5,577 nt of DNA from Sphingomonadales bacterium (GTDB lineage Bacteria; Pseudomonadota; Alphaproteobacteria; Sphingomonadales; Sphingomonadaceae): assembly GCA_024636595.1 (NCBI GenBank), contig JAGXGT010000194.1:1-5577 (forward strand), given 5' to 3'. Position 1 is the stretch's first letter, and each line of letters begins with the position of its first letter. The position numbers were made by a program, and so were the translations under genes. The notes beneath the pieces are model-generated. The model saw only the letters and a program-made list of their open reading frames with translations, was not told the DNA's origin and searched no databases. Shown here in pieces: positions 1-5,577 of this stretch.

Positions 1-94
1 GATAATGAAGCACTCGCTATCGCTGCCTAACCCATTGACCTCACGGTCATAAGTTAGAAAGCTACGCGCGGTTGAACCCACCGGGCAACAGAAG
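1..94 (+). ncRNA. ssrA: tmRNA (ssrA), 3' part of the coding piece, cut by the left window edge
   Basis: tmRNA rescues stalled ribosomes by adding a degradation tag to the unfinished protein. Bases 1-30 read in frame 1 as DNEALAIAA followed by TAA, which is the end of a tag of the alphaproteobacterial AND...AA type; the resume codon and first residues lie off the window. The stop codon sits in a nested hairpin: CTAAC (27-31) pairs with GTTAG (53-57), and inside it TGACC (36-40) pairs with GGTCA (45-49) around a TCAC loop. A helix holding the tag stop codon is a known tmRNA feature. No T-loop and CCA end follows, so the acceptor piece probably lies upstream, as in the circularly permuted two-piece genes of alphaproteobacteria. 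The tail CACCGGGCAACAGAAG ends at 94. I place the 3' end there, but it could extend to about 138. The tag is strong evidence; the permuted layout is inferred. Confidence 0.82.
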
Positions 95-131
95 GGAATT
101 CAGCGGTTTGGAAGGCACCGGGCAACAGAAG
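79..131. repeat. 16-bp direct repeat in and after the tmRNA tail
   Basis: CACCGGGCAACAGAAG occurs at 79-94 and again, without a mismatch, at 116-131. The copies start 37 bases apart. The first copy is in a single-stranded-looking tail after the tag hairpin. The second forms the loop and inner edges of the hairpin at 109-138. The repeat is seen directly; its role is unknown. It may be a duplicated 3' end of the RNA, with one copy being the true mature end. Confidence 0.85.
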
Positions 132-138
132 CCTTCCA
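109..138 (+). terminator. 8-bp hairpin downstream of ssrA, possible 3'-end or terminator structure
   Basis: TGGAAGGC (109-116) is a perfect inverted repeat of GCCTTCCA (131-138), around a 14-base loop (117-130). It lies between the convergent ends of ssrA and the 175-405 gene, so it could end transcription from either side or protect the RNA 3' end. Neither strand has a true T-run after it. On the + strand the following bases are only pyrimidine-rich (CTTTCC), so an intrinsic terminator is a weak call. The stem itself is clear. Confidence 0.4.
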
Positions 139-174
139 CTTTCCACATTCATTTCCGGATTCGTAGCGGCCCCG

Positions 175-405
175 TCAATATTCGGAGCTGTAAATGCGGT
201 TCAGGTCGATCGCCTCGATCATCTTGGCGCCGGCCATGAAGACTGCCCCGGTAACAGCCAGAAACAGCAATTTTCCGCCCCAGCCGGGATATTGCACAAG
301 ATAATGCTGGCCACGCGCAACCGCGCCGGTGGCAAGCGCATAGGTAATGAGAAAAGCCTCGAACTTGGTCTTGATTACGAATAGCCGTCTGATTTTTTTC
401 CACAT
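175..405 (-). CDS. Small predicted inner-membrane protein, 76 aa, function unknown
   Basis: The 76-residue product begins with a strongly basic stretch (K3, K4, R6, R7, K12, K14). It then has two hydrophobic segments, about residues 16-31 (rich in L, I, A, G) and 45-65 (LLFLAVTGAVFMAGA core), separated by a polar loop containing H34, Y35 and PGWGG at 40-44. The positive-inside rule suggests both ends in the cytoplasm and the loop in the periplasm. I recognise the pattern as a short conserved hypothetical protein seen in sphingomonads but cannot name a family or function. I chose the ATG at 403-405 because the whole product then has a sensible topology. No good Shine-Dalgarno sequence precedes it (only AATGAG), and a sigma-54-like promoter ends almost at the start codon, which would give a nearly leaderless mRNA. 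The overlapping frame 149-433 has no membrane-protein character and is taken as a shadow. The gene converges on ssrA and lies 90 bp after astB on the same strand. Confidence 0.72.
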   Translation of the reverse strand: MWKKIRRLFVIKTKFEAFLITYALATGAVARGQHYLVQYPGWGGKLLFLAVTGAVFMAGAKMIEAIDLNRIYSSEY

Positions 406-416
406 GACAACTCATT

Positions 417-433
417 AGCAAGCGTCGTGCCAA
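417..433 (-). promoter_or_regulatory. Candidate sigma-54 (RpoN) promoter
   Basis: Read on the - strand, 433 to 417 is TTGGCACG, four bases (ACGC), then TTGCT. This matches the sigma-54 consensus YTGGCACG-N4-TTGCW at every defined position and with exact spacing. It points at the 76-residue gene. Taking the GC of TTGC (419-418) as -13/-12, transcription would begin near 406-408, only one to three bases before the ATG at 405. That tight fit argues either for a leaderless message or for a chance match. No enhancer-binding-protein site was identified upstream. Confidence 0.45.
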
Positions 434-457
434 GTGCAGAAAACCAACATTTCTGAC

Positions 458-494
458 AAAAAAACATGGTAAACTGTAAGTTAATTCGACAGTT
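458..494 (-). terminator. Weak candidate terminator after astB
   Basis: Just after the astB TAG, the - strand carries AACTGT (494-489), an 11-base loop, then ACAGTT (477-472), giving a 6-bp A/T-rich stem. Seven bases later comes a run of seven T (464-458). The gap between stem and T-run and the weak stem make this a poor intrinsic terminator, but its position at the end of the ast operon fits. Confidence 0.3.
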
Positions 495-495
495 G

Positions 496-1758
496 CTAGC
501 GATCGAGCTCCGTAAAGCCGCAGACCGCAAGAAGAGCCTCTCTCGCCCTGCCGATCGCATCGCCGAGTTGCGGATCCGACAGTTGATCAGGATTGATCGC
601 TTTTGGCCACTGTTCGGTGACGACGGCGGAAATCGCGTCGAGCTTTGCGGGCGTTGCCAGAAAGCGTGGATCGACGGTCGCGGGATCCGCAACCACCCGC
701 AGGCGCAGGCAGGCTGGGCCGCCGCCATTGGCCATGGATTGACGGACGTCGACCGGGCACAGCCGGCGTATCGGCCCATTGCCGGCCGCCAGATCCGTCA
801 GGTAGCCCCATACAGCTTCATTCTCGCGCGCCTCGCTGGGCAGGATCAGCGCCATGCCAGCGGCGTCGGGCAGCGTCACCAGTTGCGCGTTGAACAGGTA
901 GGATTTTATCGCGTCCGCCAGACTGACCCGGTCGGCGGGAACGATGATGATTTCCGCTTCTGGCAGTTTGGCCCGGATCGCCTCGTAAAGCGCATCGGGC
1001 TGTTCAAAGGCCTGTTCATGGGTGAACAACACCCGCTCGTTGGCCACGGCCACGACATCATTGTGAAATGCACCCGCCGCGATCGCGATTTCTGCCTGCT
1101 GAGCGAAAATCGCCCGGTCCGCCCCCAGACCATGTTTGCGGGCGACCGCTTTGCTGGCTTCGATATGCTGGCGAGCGGGAAATGGCCCCCCACTTTTTCC
1201 ATAGACAAAAATCTCGATACCGGGCGTGTCATGGCCGGGACAAAGCCGCATATGATTGGCCGCGCCCTCATCGCCGAATGGCGAAGGGATGGGCGCATGG
1301 ATCGAAAAATGGCCGCGGTCCGCAAACGCCAGTTTCAGCTGCGCGAGCGTGCCTGGCCATTCATGGCTGCGGTGCGGCATGGTTTGGAGATTGGCGACGG
1401 TGAGATGGCATTTGCCATCTGACGCGTCCGGCGCGGGAGAGATGGTTGCGGCATTGGCGGCCCACATCGAGGAAGCGGAAAAGGCCGCCGCGCGCAAATG
1501 CGGCTCGGCGTCCGTCACGGTTGTCCCCAAACTTGCCAGCCAAGCTTCATTCGGCCGATCCAGCGGCATGAAAAAGCCCTGCGCGAGACCAAGACCGAGA
1601 TTGTGCCGCATCTTCGCGATGCCTTGCATTGCCGCTTCGCGCGGATAGGCGGTCTCTCCGGCGTTGGACGAGGAGGCAATATTGCCGATGCTCAGCCCGG
1701 CATAATTATGGCTGGGTCCGATGATGCCGTCGAAATTGATTTCAACCAGCGCGCTCAT
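496..1758 (-). CDS. astB: N-succinylarginine dihydrolase AstB
   Basis: AstB is a cytoplasmic enzyme that hydrolyses N2-succinylarginine to N2-succinylornithine, two ammonia and CO2, the second AST step. The 420-residue product is slightly shorter than the E. coli enzyme (about 447). Its N-terminus VEINFDGIIGPSHNYAGLS (5-23) is a hallmark of the family. The catalytic triad of this guanidine-modifying (amidinotransferase-like) fold is visible: Glu164 in GDEGAANH, His232 in AGAFHNDVVAV and the nucleophile Cys350 in NGGGPACLRLRV, corresponding to Glu174, His248 and Cys365 in E. coli. The start codon overlaps the astA stop as ATGA (1755-1758). No Shine-Dalgarno sequence precedes it, so translation is probably coupled to astA. 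It is the last gene of the operon, followed by a weak terminator. The long open frame on the opposite strand (466-1422) is an antisense shadow. Confidence 0.96.
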   Translation of the reverse strand: MSALVEINFDGIIGPSHNYAGLSIGNIASSSNAGETAYPREAAMQGIAKMRHNLGLGLAQGFFMPLDRPNEAWLASLGTTVTDAEPHLRAAAFSASSMWAANAATISPAPDASDGKCHLTVANLQTMPHRSHEWPGTLAQLKLAFADRGHFSIHAPIPSPFGDEGAANHMRLCPGHDTPGIEIFVYGKSGGPFPARQHIEASKAVARKHGLGADRAIFAQQAEIAIAAGAFHNDVVAVANERVLFTHEQAFEQPDALYEAIRAKLPEAEIIIVPADRVSLADAIKSYLFNAQLVTLPDAAGMALILPSEARENEAVWGYLTDLAAGNGPIRRLCPVDVRQSMANGGGPACLRLRVVADPATVDPRFLATPAKLDAISAVVTEQWPKAINPDQLSDPQLGDAIGRAREALLAVCGFTELDR

Positions 1759-2765
1759 CGCGGCACATGCCAGATCGTGTCGCCGATGCTCAGCCCGATA
1801 TTGTCGGCAGCCTGTTGATCGATGGTGACGCCATCGTCATATTCCGAGATCATTGCATAAGTCGCCTGGAATTTCTCCAGCGCACCACTCGATATGATCG
1901 ATTTGATTTCGCCTTCCTTGATCGCCGTGATCACCGCCGATTTTGAATTGCGGACGCTGGTGACATCGTCGGTTTTCGCAATCATGGTCGGCCCGCCATC
2001 AAAAATATCGACATAGCCTTCATAGGAGAAATTTTCATTTTCCAGCATCCGCATCGCCGCCCGACCACTGGTGTGCGGGACCCCGATCACGGTGCGGGCA
2101 GAATCGCTGAGCATGGCGGTATAGATCGGGTGCTTCGGCATCAGATCGGCTATGAACTGGTTGCCGTGAATCGCATTGAAATAGTCGGCTTCCTGAAAAC
2201 TCATGCCGAAAAATCGGCCGGCAAGACCGTCCCAGAAAGGAGAGCCGCCGGCTTCATCGATAACGCCCCGCAATTCGGCAAAAATCTTGTCGCCGAAGCG
2301 GTCACGATGTTCCTTGATGAACAGGTAGCGGCTGCGGGCCAGCAACATACCGAGGCCACCGGCGCGTTCGCCCGGATGGAGAAACAGGCCGCCGACTTCG
2401 CTCGCGCCTTCCAGATCGGTAACCAGGCTGAGCATTTGGGCGCTGAACGTCCGATCCAGTTCCTTGCTCGTCTGCGACAGGTTGCTCAGGCGATAGGAAT
2501 AGAAGGGCCAAGTCTGCCCCACCTTGGTGAATAGCTGTGAGGTACCGCGTACCGCTCCGGTTTCGACATTTTCCAGCACCATGATGAACAGGTCATCGCC
2601 TTGCTCTTCTGTATCGCGCTGATAGGCGCGTTCAGATCGCTCCAGCTTTGCGGTCAGCGATCCCCGATCGGCGGGCAGGTTGGTAAAACCGCCACCGGTC
2701 AGTTTCGCCATTTCGTACAGATGCTGCAGATCATCGATCCGTGCCGCGCGTATCCGGAAACTCAT
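1755..2765 (-). CDS. astA: Arginine N-succinyltransferase AstA
   Basis: AstA transfers succinyl from succinyl-CoA to the alpha-amino group of arginine, the committed step of ammonia-producing arginine catabolism, in the cytoplasm. The 336 residues match the usual family length (E. coli about 344). Family signatures are RIRAARIDDLQHLYEMA (4-20), the TGGGFTNLP turn (23-31), the acyl-CoA-binding GNAT-like block GGLFLHPGERAGGLGMLLA (125-143), FAELRGVIDEAGGSPFWDGL (162-181) and a C-terminal GYVDIFDGGPT (250-260). A strong Shine-Dalgarno sequence, GGGAGG (2774-2769 on the - strand), precedes the ATG. The start overlaps the stop of the upstream hydrolase gene as ATGA, and the stop overlaps the astB start the same way. 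Some alphaproteobacterial homologs act as one of two AstA/AruF-type subunits; only one copy is seen here. The protein is intact, with no missing block. Confidence 0.95.
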   Translation of the reverse strand: MSFRIRAARIDDLQHLYEMAKLTGGGFTNLPADRGSLTAKLERSERAYQRDTEEQGDDLFIMVLENVETGAVRGTSQLFTKVGQTWPFYSYRLSNLSQTSKELDRTFSAQMLSLVTDLEGASEVGGLFLHPGERAGGLGMLLARSRYLFIKEHRDRFGDKIFAELRGVIDEAGGSPFWDGLAGRFFGMSFQEADYFNAIHGNQFIADLMPKHPIYTAMLSDSARTVIGVPHTSGRAAMRMLENENFSYEGYVDIFDGGPTMIAKTDDVTSVRNSKSAVITAIKEGEIKSIISSGALEKFQATYAMISEYDDGVTIDQQAADNIGLSIGDTIWHVPR

Positions 2766-3970
2766 AATCCTCCCTTTTCGGCAATCCGCATGATCGTCAG
2801 CGCCGATAATTGTGTCCGTTCGACCAGACTTTCCGCGATCAGAAATTCATCGGAGCTGTGGATCGCTCCGCCTCTGACACCCATAGTATCGACCACCGGA
2901 ATCCCGCAAGCGGCGATATTGTTGCCGTCACAGACACCGCCTGTGCCGCGCCAGTTGATATCGAGGCCCAATTCAGTGCCACATTGCTTGACCAGACCAA
3001 AAAGCTTCTGCGCCTGCGGATCAATGGGTTTGGGCGGTCGCCCGAAACCGCCGTGGCAGTGGACGGCGAGGTCATGTTCCTTGGCGATTGTCTGCACCAA
3101 TATATCAAGCGCCTGTTGCGCTTCCCTTTGATCGTTCAGCGATTTTGGCCGGAAATTGACCCGCAATATGGCATGATCGGGCACCGCATTATTGGGCCCG
3201 CCGCCATCAATCTTCGCAGGGTTAACGCTCAAGCCTTCGCGGTGCAGCGCCTTCAATTGCAAAGCCATGTCCGCTGCCGCGATCAGCGCATTGCGCCCTT
3301 CATCAGGGTTGCGCCCGGCATGGGCGCACTTGCCGGTAAAGATGATCGAGAAATTGCCGCTGCCGCCGCGTTCTTCGGCCAAAGTGACGTCGGGCAATGC
3401 GGGTTCGTAGGTGAGGGCAGCAGTTTTGCCCTTGGCCAGCCGCTCGATCAGCGAAGCCGATGACCCGGATCCGACTTCCTCGTCGCTGTTGATCATCACA
3501 TCATAGCCGATCCGGCTGGCTACATCGCTCTGCTCGAGCAGTTGCAGTGCACCGAGCATGACCGATAATCCGCCTTTCATATCGGCAAGGCCCGGGCCAT
3601 TCAGCACGCCGCTTTCCAACTCTACAATCTGCTGGAACGAATGTTCGGCCGGAAAGACGGTATCCATATGGCCGGTCAGCAGGATGCGGACAGGCGCTTC
3701 GGGGCGAACCGACGCTACCAGATGCTGACCGCGCTCAACCTGATCAACCCTGCCATCCGCCCGCACGGCTTCGACCGGTTCCGGTCCGACCAGATTGGTA
3801 TCTCCCGGCAAAACCGAAAAGGCATCTGCCAACAATCCTGCAACGGTCTTCAGGCCATCAAGATTGGTGGTGCCGCTATTGGTTTCTGCCCATTTGATAG
3901 TGCGGGGTAATAGGGGCAGGTCGGTAGCTTGTTCCAGCGTGTGATGTTCGGGGAAGGAATCTGTTTTCAT
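2762..3970 (-). CDS. M20-family zinc metallohydrolase, glutamate carboxypeptidase-like, in the ast operon
   Basis: M20 enzymes use two zinc ions to hydrolyse N-acyl amino acids or short peptides. With the ATG at 3970 the product has 402 residues, and the full motif set is present: metal ligand His101 and Asp103 (GHMDTVFP), bridging Asp130 (GPGLADMKGG), general base Glu164 with ligand Glu165 (NSDEEVGS), Glu189 (YEPALPD) and His371 (GGAIHSSDE). The dimerisation lid contains His217 (GKCAHAGRNPDEGRNA). GHMDTVFP and GGVCDGNN resemble carboxypeptidase G2-type members, which release glutamate from N-acyl-glutamates, more than ArgE or DapE. There is no signal peptide, so it is probably cytoplasmic. 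An in-frame GTG at 4006 would add 12 residues with a poor match to the family; neither start has a strong ribosome site. It is first in the operon and overlaps astA by 4 bp, which ties it to arginine breakdown, possibly acting on N-succinylglutamate in place of AstE (inference). Family call is sure, substrate is not. Confidence 0.88.
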   Translation of the reverse strand: MKTDSFPEHHTLEQATDLPLLPRTIKWAETNSGTTNLDGLKTVAGLLADAFSVLPGDTNLVGPEPVEAVRADGRVDQVERGQHLVASVRPEAPVRILLTGHMDTVFPAEHSFQQIVELESGVLNGPGLADMKGGLSVMLGALQLLEQSDVASRIGYDVMINSDEEVGSGSSASLIERLAKGKTAALTYEPALPDVTLAEERGGSGNFSIIFTGKCAHAGRNPDEGRNALIAAADMALQLKALHREGLSVNPAKIDGGGPNNAVPDHAILRVNFRPKSLNDQREAQQALDILVQTIAKEHDLAVHCHGGFGRPPKPIDPQAQKLFGLVKQCGTELGLDINWRGTGGVCDGNNIAACGIPVVDTMGVRGGAIHSSDEFLIAESLVERTQLSALTIMRIAEKGGL

Positions 3971-4396
3971 CTGTAACCGATAGCATCTGTCGTCTTCCCA
4001 TGCCACCCGCTCTGTTTCCGGGAAAAGGCTGTCCTACATGGGCGCTGGCCGTTATGATATTTGTAATTGCGCCGTACCTTTTCCAATGGAGCATCATATG
4101 TACCTGAGAAATATCACAGCACAGGCCGCTATTGGCGAAACCAGAGATTCCAAGAAAAATCCGCTTTATTTTCAGAACCTTTTGACCAATTCTTTACAAT
4201 TCACCGGAGGAAAAGGAAAAATTTTCATAACACTGTAAAGTTTGTAAAGATCATCTCCGGGAACGCCCGCTGTTTCCCTCCCATTTACAGCGCGAACAAG
4301 AGCCGCCATAGACGGCTGCGATTCCTCCCCGGAAAATTTTGAAAACTTGCGGTGTGCTCCGTAAGCCCCGGTTATACATTTGAACGAGGAAATATT
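3971..4396. other. Divergent intergenic region between the ast operon and glcB
   Basis: About 425 bp must hold the promoters of both the leftward ast operon and rightward glcB. It is AT-richer than the genes around it. Leftward, a TATCAT-like -10 lies on the - strand near 4052-4057, but no -35 at a good distance is seen. Rightward, TTGCGG (4347-4352) and TTATAC (4372-4377) form a poor promoter with a 19-base spacer. Other visible structure includes the TTTACA-type repeats between 4191 and 4290, two AT blocks (GGAAAAATTTT at 4215-4225, GGAAAATTTT at 4331-4340), and a small hairpin AGCCG/CGGCT at 4301-4317. A 46-codon open frame at 4098-4238 has a plausible ribosome site but no recognisable product. 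I do not recognise a riboswitch. Confidence 0.6.
4191..4290. promoter_or_regulatory. Cluster of CTTTACA/TGTAAAG elements, candidate operator for glcB
   Basis: TCTTTACAA (4191-4199) and TTGTAAAGA (4242-4250) are a perfect 9-bp inverted repeat 42 bases apart. TGTAAAG occurs twice in tandem at 4234-4240 and 4243-4249, nine bases start to start. A looser TTTACAG lies at 4284-4290. The tandem pair reads TTTACA-type on the opposite strand and is one base off the TTTGCAAA-like sites reported for RamB/ScfR-type regulators of glyoxylate and short-chain acyl-CoA genes. The repeats are seen directly; the regulator is a guess. Confidence 0.38.
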
Positions 4397-5577
4397 ATGT
4401 CCGAATATGTCAGCCAGAACGGCATCCAGATCGCGCAGGAATTGTTTGATTTTGTCGATGACCGGGCCTTGCCGGCGACCGGGTTGGACGGCGCAAAATT
4501 CTGGCAGGGCTTTGCGGAATTGCTCGGCAGATTCGCTCCCCGCAATGCAGAGTTGTTGGCAAAGCGCGAGAAGCTGCAGGCGCAAATTGATACCTGGCAT
4601 ATCGAGCGCAAGGGGCAGCCGATTGATCAGGCAACATATCAGAGCTTTCTGAAAGACATTGGTTATCTTGTTGAAGAACCAAAATCTTTTGCGATCACAA
4701 CCGAAAATGTCGATCCGGAAATCGCGACCATGGCCGGACCGCAATTGGTGGTGCCGTCGCTCAACGATCGCTTTGTCCTGAACGCCGCCAATGCGCGCTG
4801 GGGCAGTCTTTACGACGCCTTTTATGGTACCGATGCGCTGGATGCGGCACCAGCGAAACCGGGTGGCTATGATCCGGAGCGCGGGAGCCATGTGATCAAG
4901 GCGGCAAAGGCGTTCCTCGACGAAGCGGTGCCGCTCGCAGATGGCAAATGGGCTGACTTGACCGATGTGAAGGAAAAGGGAATCCCGCTCAAAAACTCGG
5001 CGCAATATGTCGGCAAGAGCGACAAGGGCTGTCTGTTCCGCCACAATGGCCTGCATATCGATGTGATTTTTGACGCCGACCATCCGATTGGTAAGGCTGA
5101 TCCAGCCAATATCGCAGATGTGGTGCTCGAATCCGCGCTCACCACGATCATCGATATGGAAGATTCGGTCGCCGCTGTGGATGCCGAGGATAAGACGCTG
5201 GCTTACAGCAACTGGCTTGGGTTGATGCGCGGCGATCTCGATGCATCGTTCGAAAAGGGCGGCAGGACCGTCGAACGCAAGGCCAATCCTGATCGCGATT
5301 ATGTCGATGCTGAGGGCAAGCCGTTCACCCTGCCAGGCCGCAGCCTGATGTTTGTCCGCAATGTTGGCCATCTGATGACCAATCCGGCGGTCTTGCTGGC
5401 CGACGGTTCCGAAGCGCCGGAAGGCCTGCTCGACGGGGTGTTCACCAGCCTGATCGCGATGCACGATATCAAGGGGTTGGGCGACCTGCGCAACAGCCGC
5501 GCCGGTTCGATCTATATCGTGAAGCCGAAAATGCACGGCCCGGAAGAATGTGCTTTTACCAATGATCTATTCGATAC
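4397..5577 (+). CDS. glcB: Malate synthase G, 5' part, cut by the right window edge
   Basis: Malate synthase G condenses glyoxylate and acetyl-CoA to malate and CoA, a cytoplasmic step of the glyoxylate bypass and of glycolate use. About 393 codons are present of a family length near 700-725, so roughly the first 55 percent. The N-terminal helical clasp includes FWQGFAELLGRFAPRN (35-50). Then come VVPSLNDRFVLNAANARWGSLYDA (118-141, cited by its ends), the beta-barrel signature DMEDSVAAVDAEDK (253-266), FVRNVGHLMT (319-328) with Arg321 matching catalytic Arg338 of E. coli, and SIYIVKPKMHGPEE (371-384). The magnesium ligands and catalytic Asp lie in the missing part. The ATG is set by GAGGA at 4386-4390 with six bases between. 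No frameshift is seen. The gene is divergent from the ast operon. The 454-codon open frame on the opposite strand (4172-5536) is an antisense shadow. Confidence 0.96.
   Translation, partial: MSEYVSQNGIQIAQELFDFVDDRALPATGLDGAKFWQGFAELLGRFAPRNAELLAKREKLQAQIDTWHIERKGQPIDQATYQSFLKDIGYLVEEPKSFAITTENVDPEIATMAGPQLVVPSLNDRFVLNAANARWGSLYDAFYGTDALDAAPAKPGGYDPERGSHVIKAAKAFLDEAVPLADGKWADLTDVKEKGIPLKNSAQYVGKSDKGCLFRHNGLHIDVIFDADHPIGKADPANIADVVLESALTTIIDMEDSVAAVDAEDKTLAYSNWLGLMRGDLDASFEKGGRTVERKANPDRDYVDAEGKPFTLPGRSLMFVRNVGHLMTNPAVLLADGSEAPEGLLDGVFTSLIAMHDIKGLGDLRNSRAGSIYIVKPKMHGPEECAFTNDLFD

Noticed and set aside
149..433. 94-codon frame overlapping the small membrane protein gene
   Set aside because: The product is Arg/Cys/His-rich without structure, while the other frame gives a sensible two-helix membrane protein.
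466..1422. 318-codon open frame on the + strand, antisense to astB
   Set aside because: astB has clear family motifs and its catalytic triad across the same bases. The antisense product is rich in Arg, His, Gln and Trp with no recognisable domain, typical of a GC-rich shadow frame.
2073..2534. 153-codon + strand frame inside astA
   Set aside because: Antisense shadow of astA, whose conserved blocks cover this stretch.
4098..4200. Possible TPP-type riboswitch, suggested by a CTGAGA string near 4103
   Set aside because: The other conserved TPP elements (ACCTGATC-like and GGGA blocks) are absent, and neither neighbouring gene is a thiamine gene.
4339..4378. Housekeeping promoter for glcB built from TTGAAA (4339-4344) or TTGCGG (4347-4352) and TTATAC (4372-4377)
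   Set aside because: The spacers are too long (27 or 19 bases), and the implied transcript start would fall within a few bases of the ribosome site. It is kept only as a weak mention in the intergenic entry.
4172..5536. 454-codon open frame on the - strand, antisense to glcB
   Set aside because: It lies over unmistakable malate synthase G coding sequence. Its length follows from codon bias in glcB, and the product shows no coherent family pattern.

Overview
The window reads as chromosomal DNA of an alphaproteobacterium, most probably a sphingomonad. Three things point that way: a tmRNA tag fragment (DNEALAIAA) in the arrangement expected of the two-piece, permuted alphaproteobacterial ssrA gene; a short two-helix membrane protein of a type I associate with sphingomonads; and moderately GC-rich codon use. 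The lineage is an inference from gene content, not a database result. I see no mobile element, tRNA, rRNA or CRISPR array.

Left edge (1-174). The window opens inside the tag reading frame of ssrA on the + strand. The frame ends in a TAA set in a helix, and a tail follows. A 16-base segment of that tail recurs 37 bases further on, where it lies mostly in the loop of an 8-bp hairpin. Converging on this from the other strand is a 76-residue predicted inner-membrane protein (175-405). Directly in front of its start codon lies a full match to the sigma-54 -24/-12 promoter consensus.

Centre (496-3970, - strand). A compact three-gene operon is read right to left: an M20-family zinc hydrolase resembling glutamate carboxypeptidase, then astA (arginine N-succinyltransferase), then astB (N-succinylarginine dihydrolase). 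Both junctions are ATGA overlaps, which implies translational coupling. AstA and AstB perform the first two steps of the arginine succinyltransferase (AST) pathway, turning arginine into N2-succinylornithine with release of ammonia and CO2. astC, astD and astE are not in the window. The co-transcribed hydrolase is a reasonable candidate for a late step, such as release of glutamate from N-succinylglutamate, but that is a hypothesis.

Right part (3971-5577). A roughly 425-bp divergent intergenic region separates the ast operon from malate synthase G (glcB, + strand), which runs off the right edge after about 393 codons. The intergenic region is AT-richer than its surroundings and holds several copies of a CTTTACA/TGTAAAG element that could be an operator for glcB. 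GlcB condenses glyoxylate with acetyl-CoA to malate. Together the operon and glcB suggest a locus for carbon and nitrogen scavenging, although nothing in the sequence shows that the two divergent units are co-regulated.
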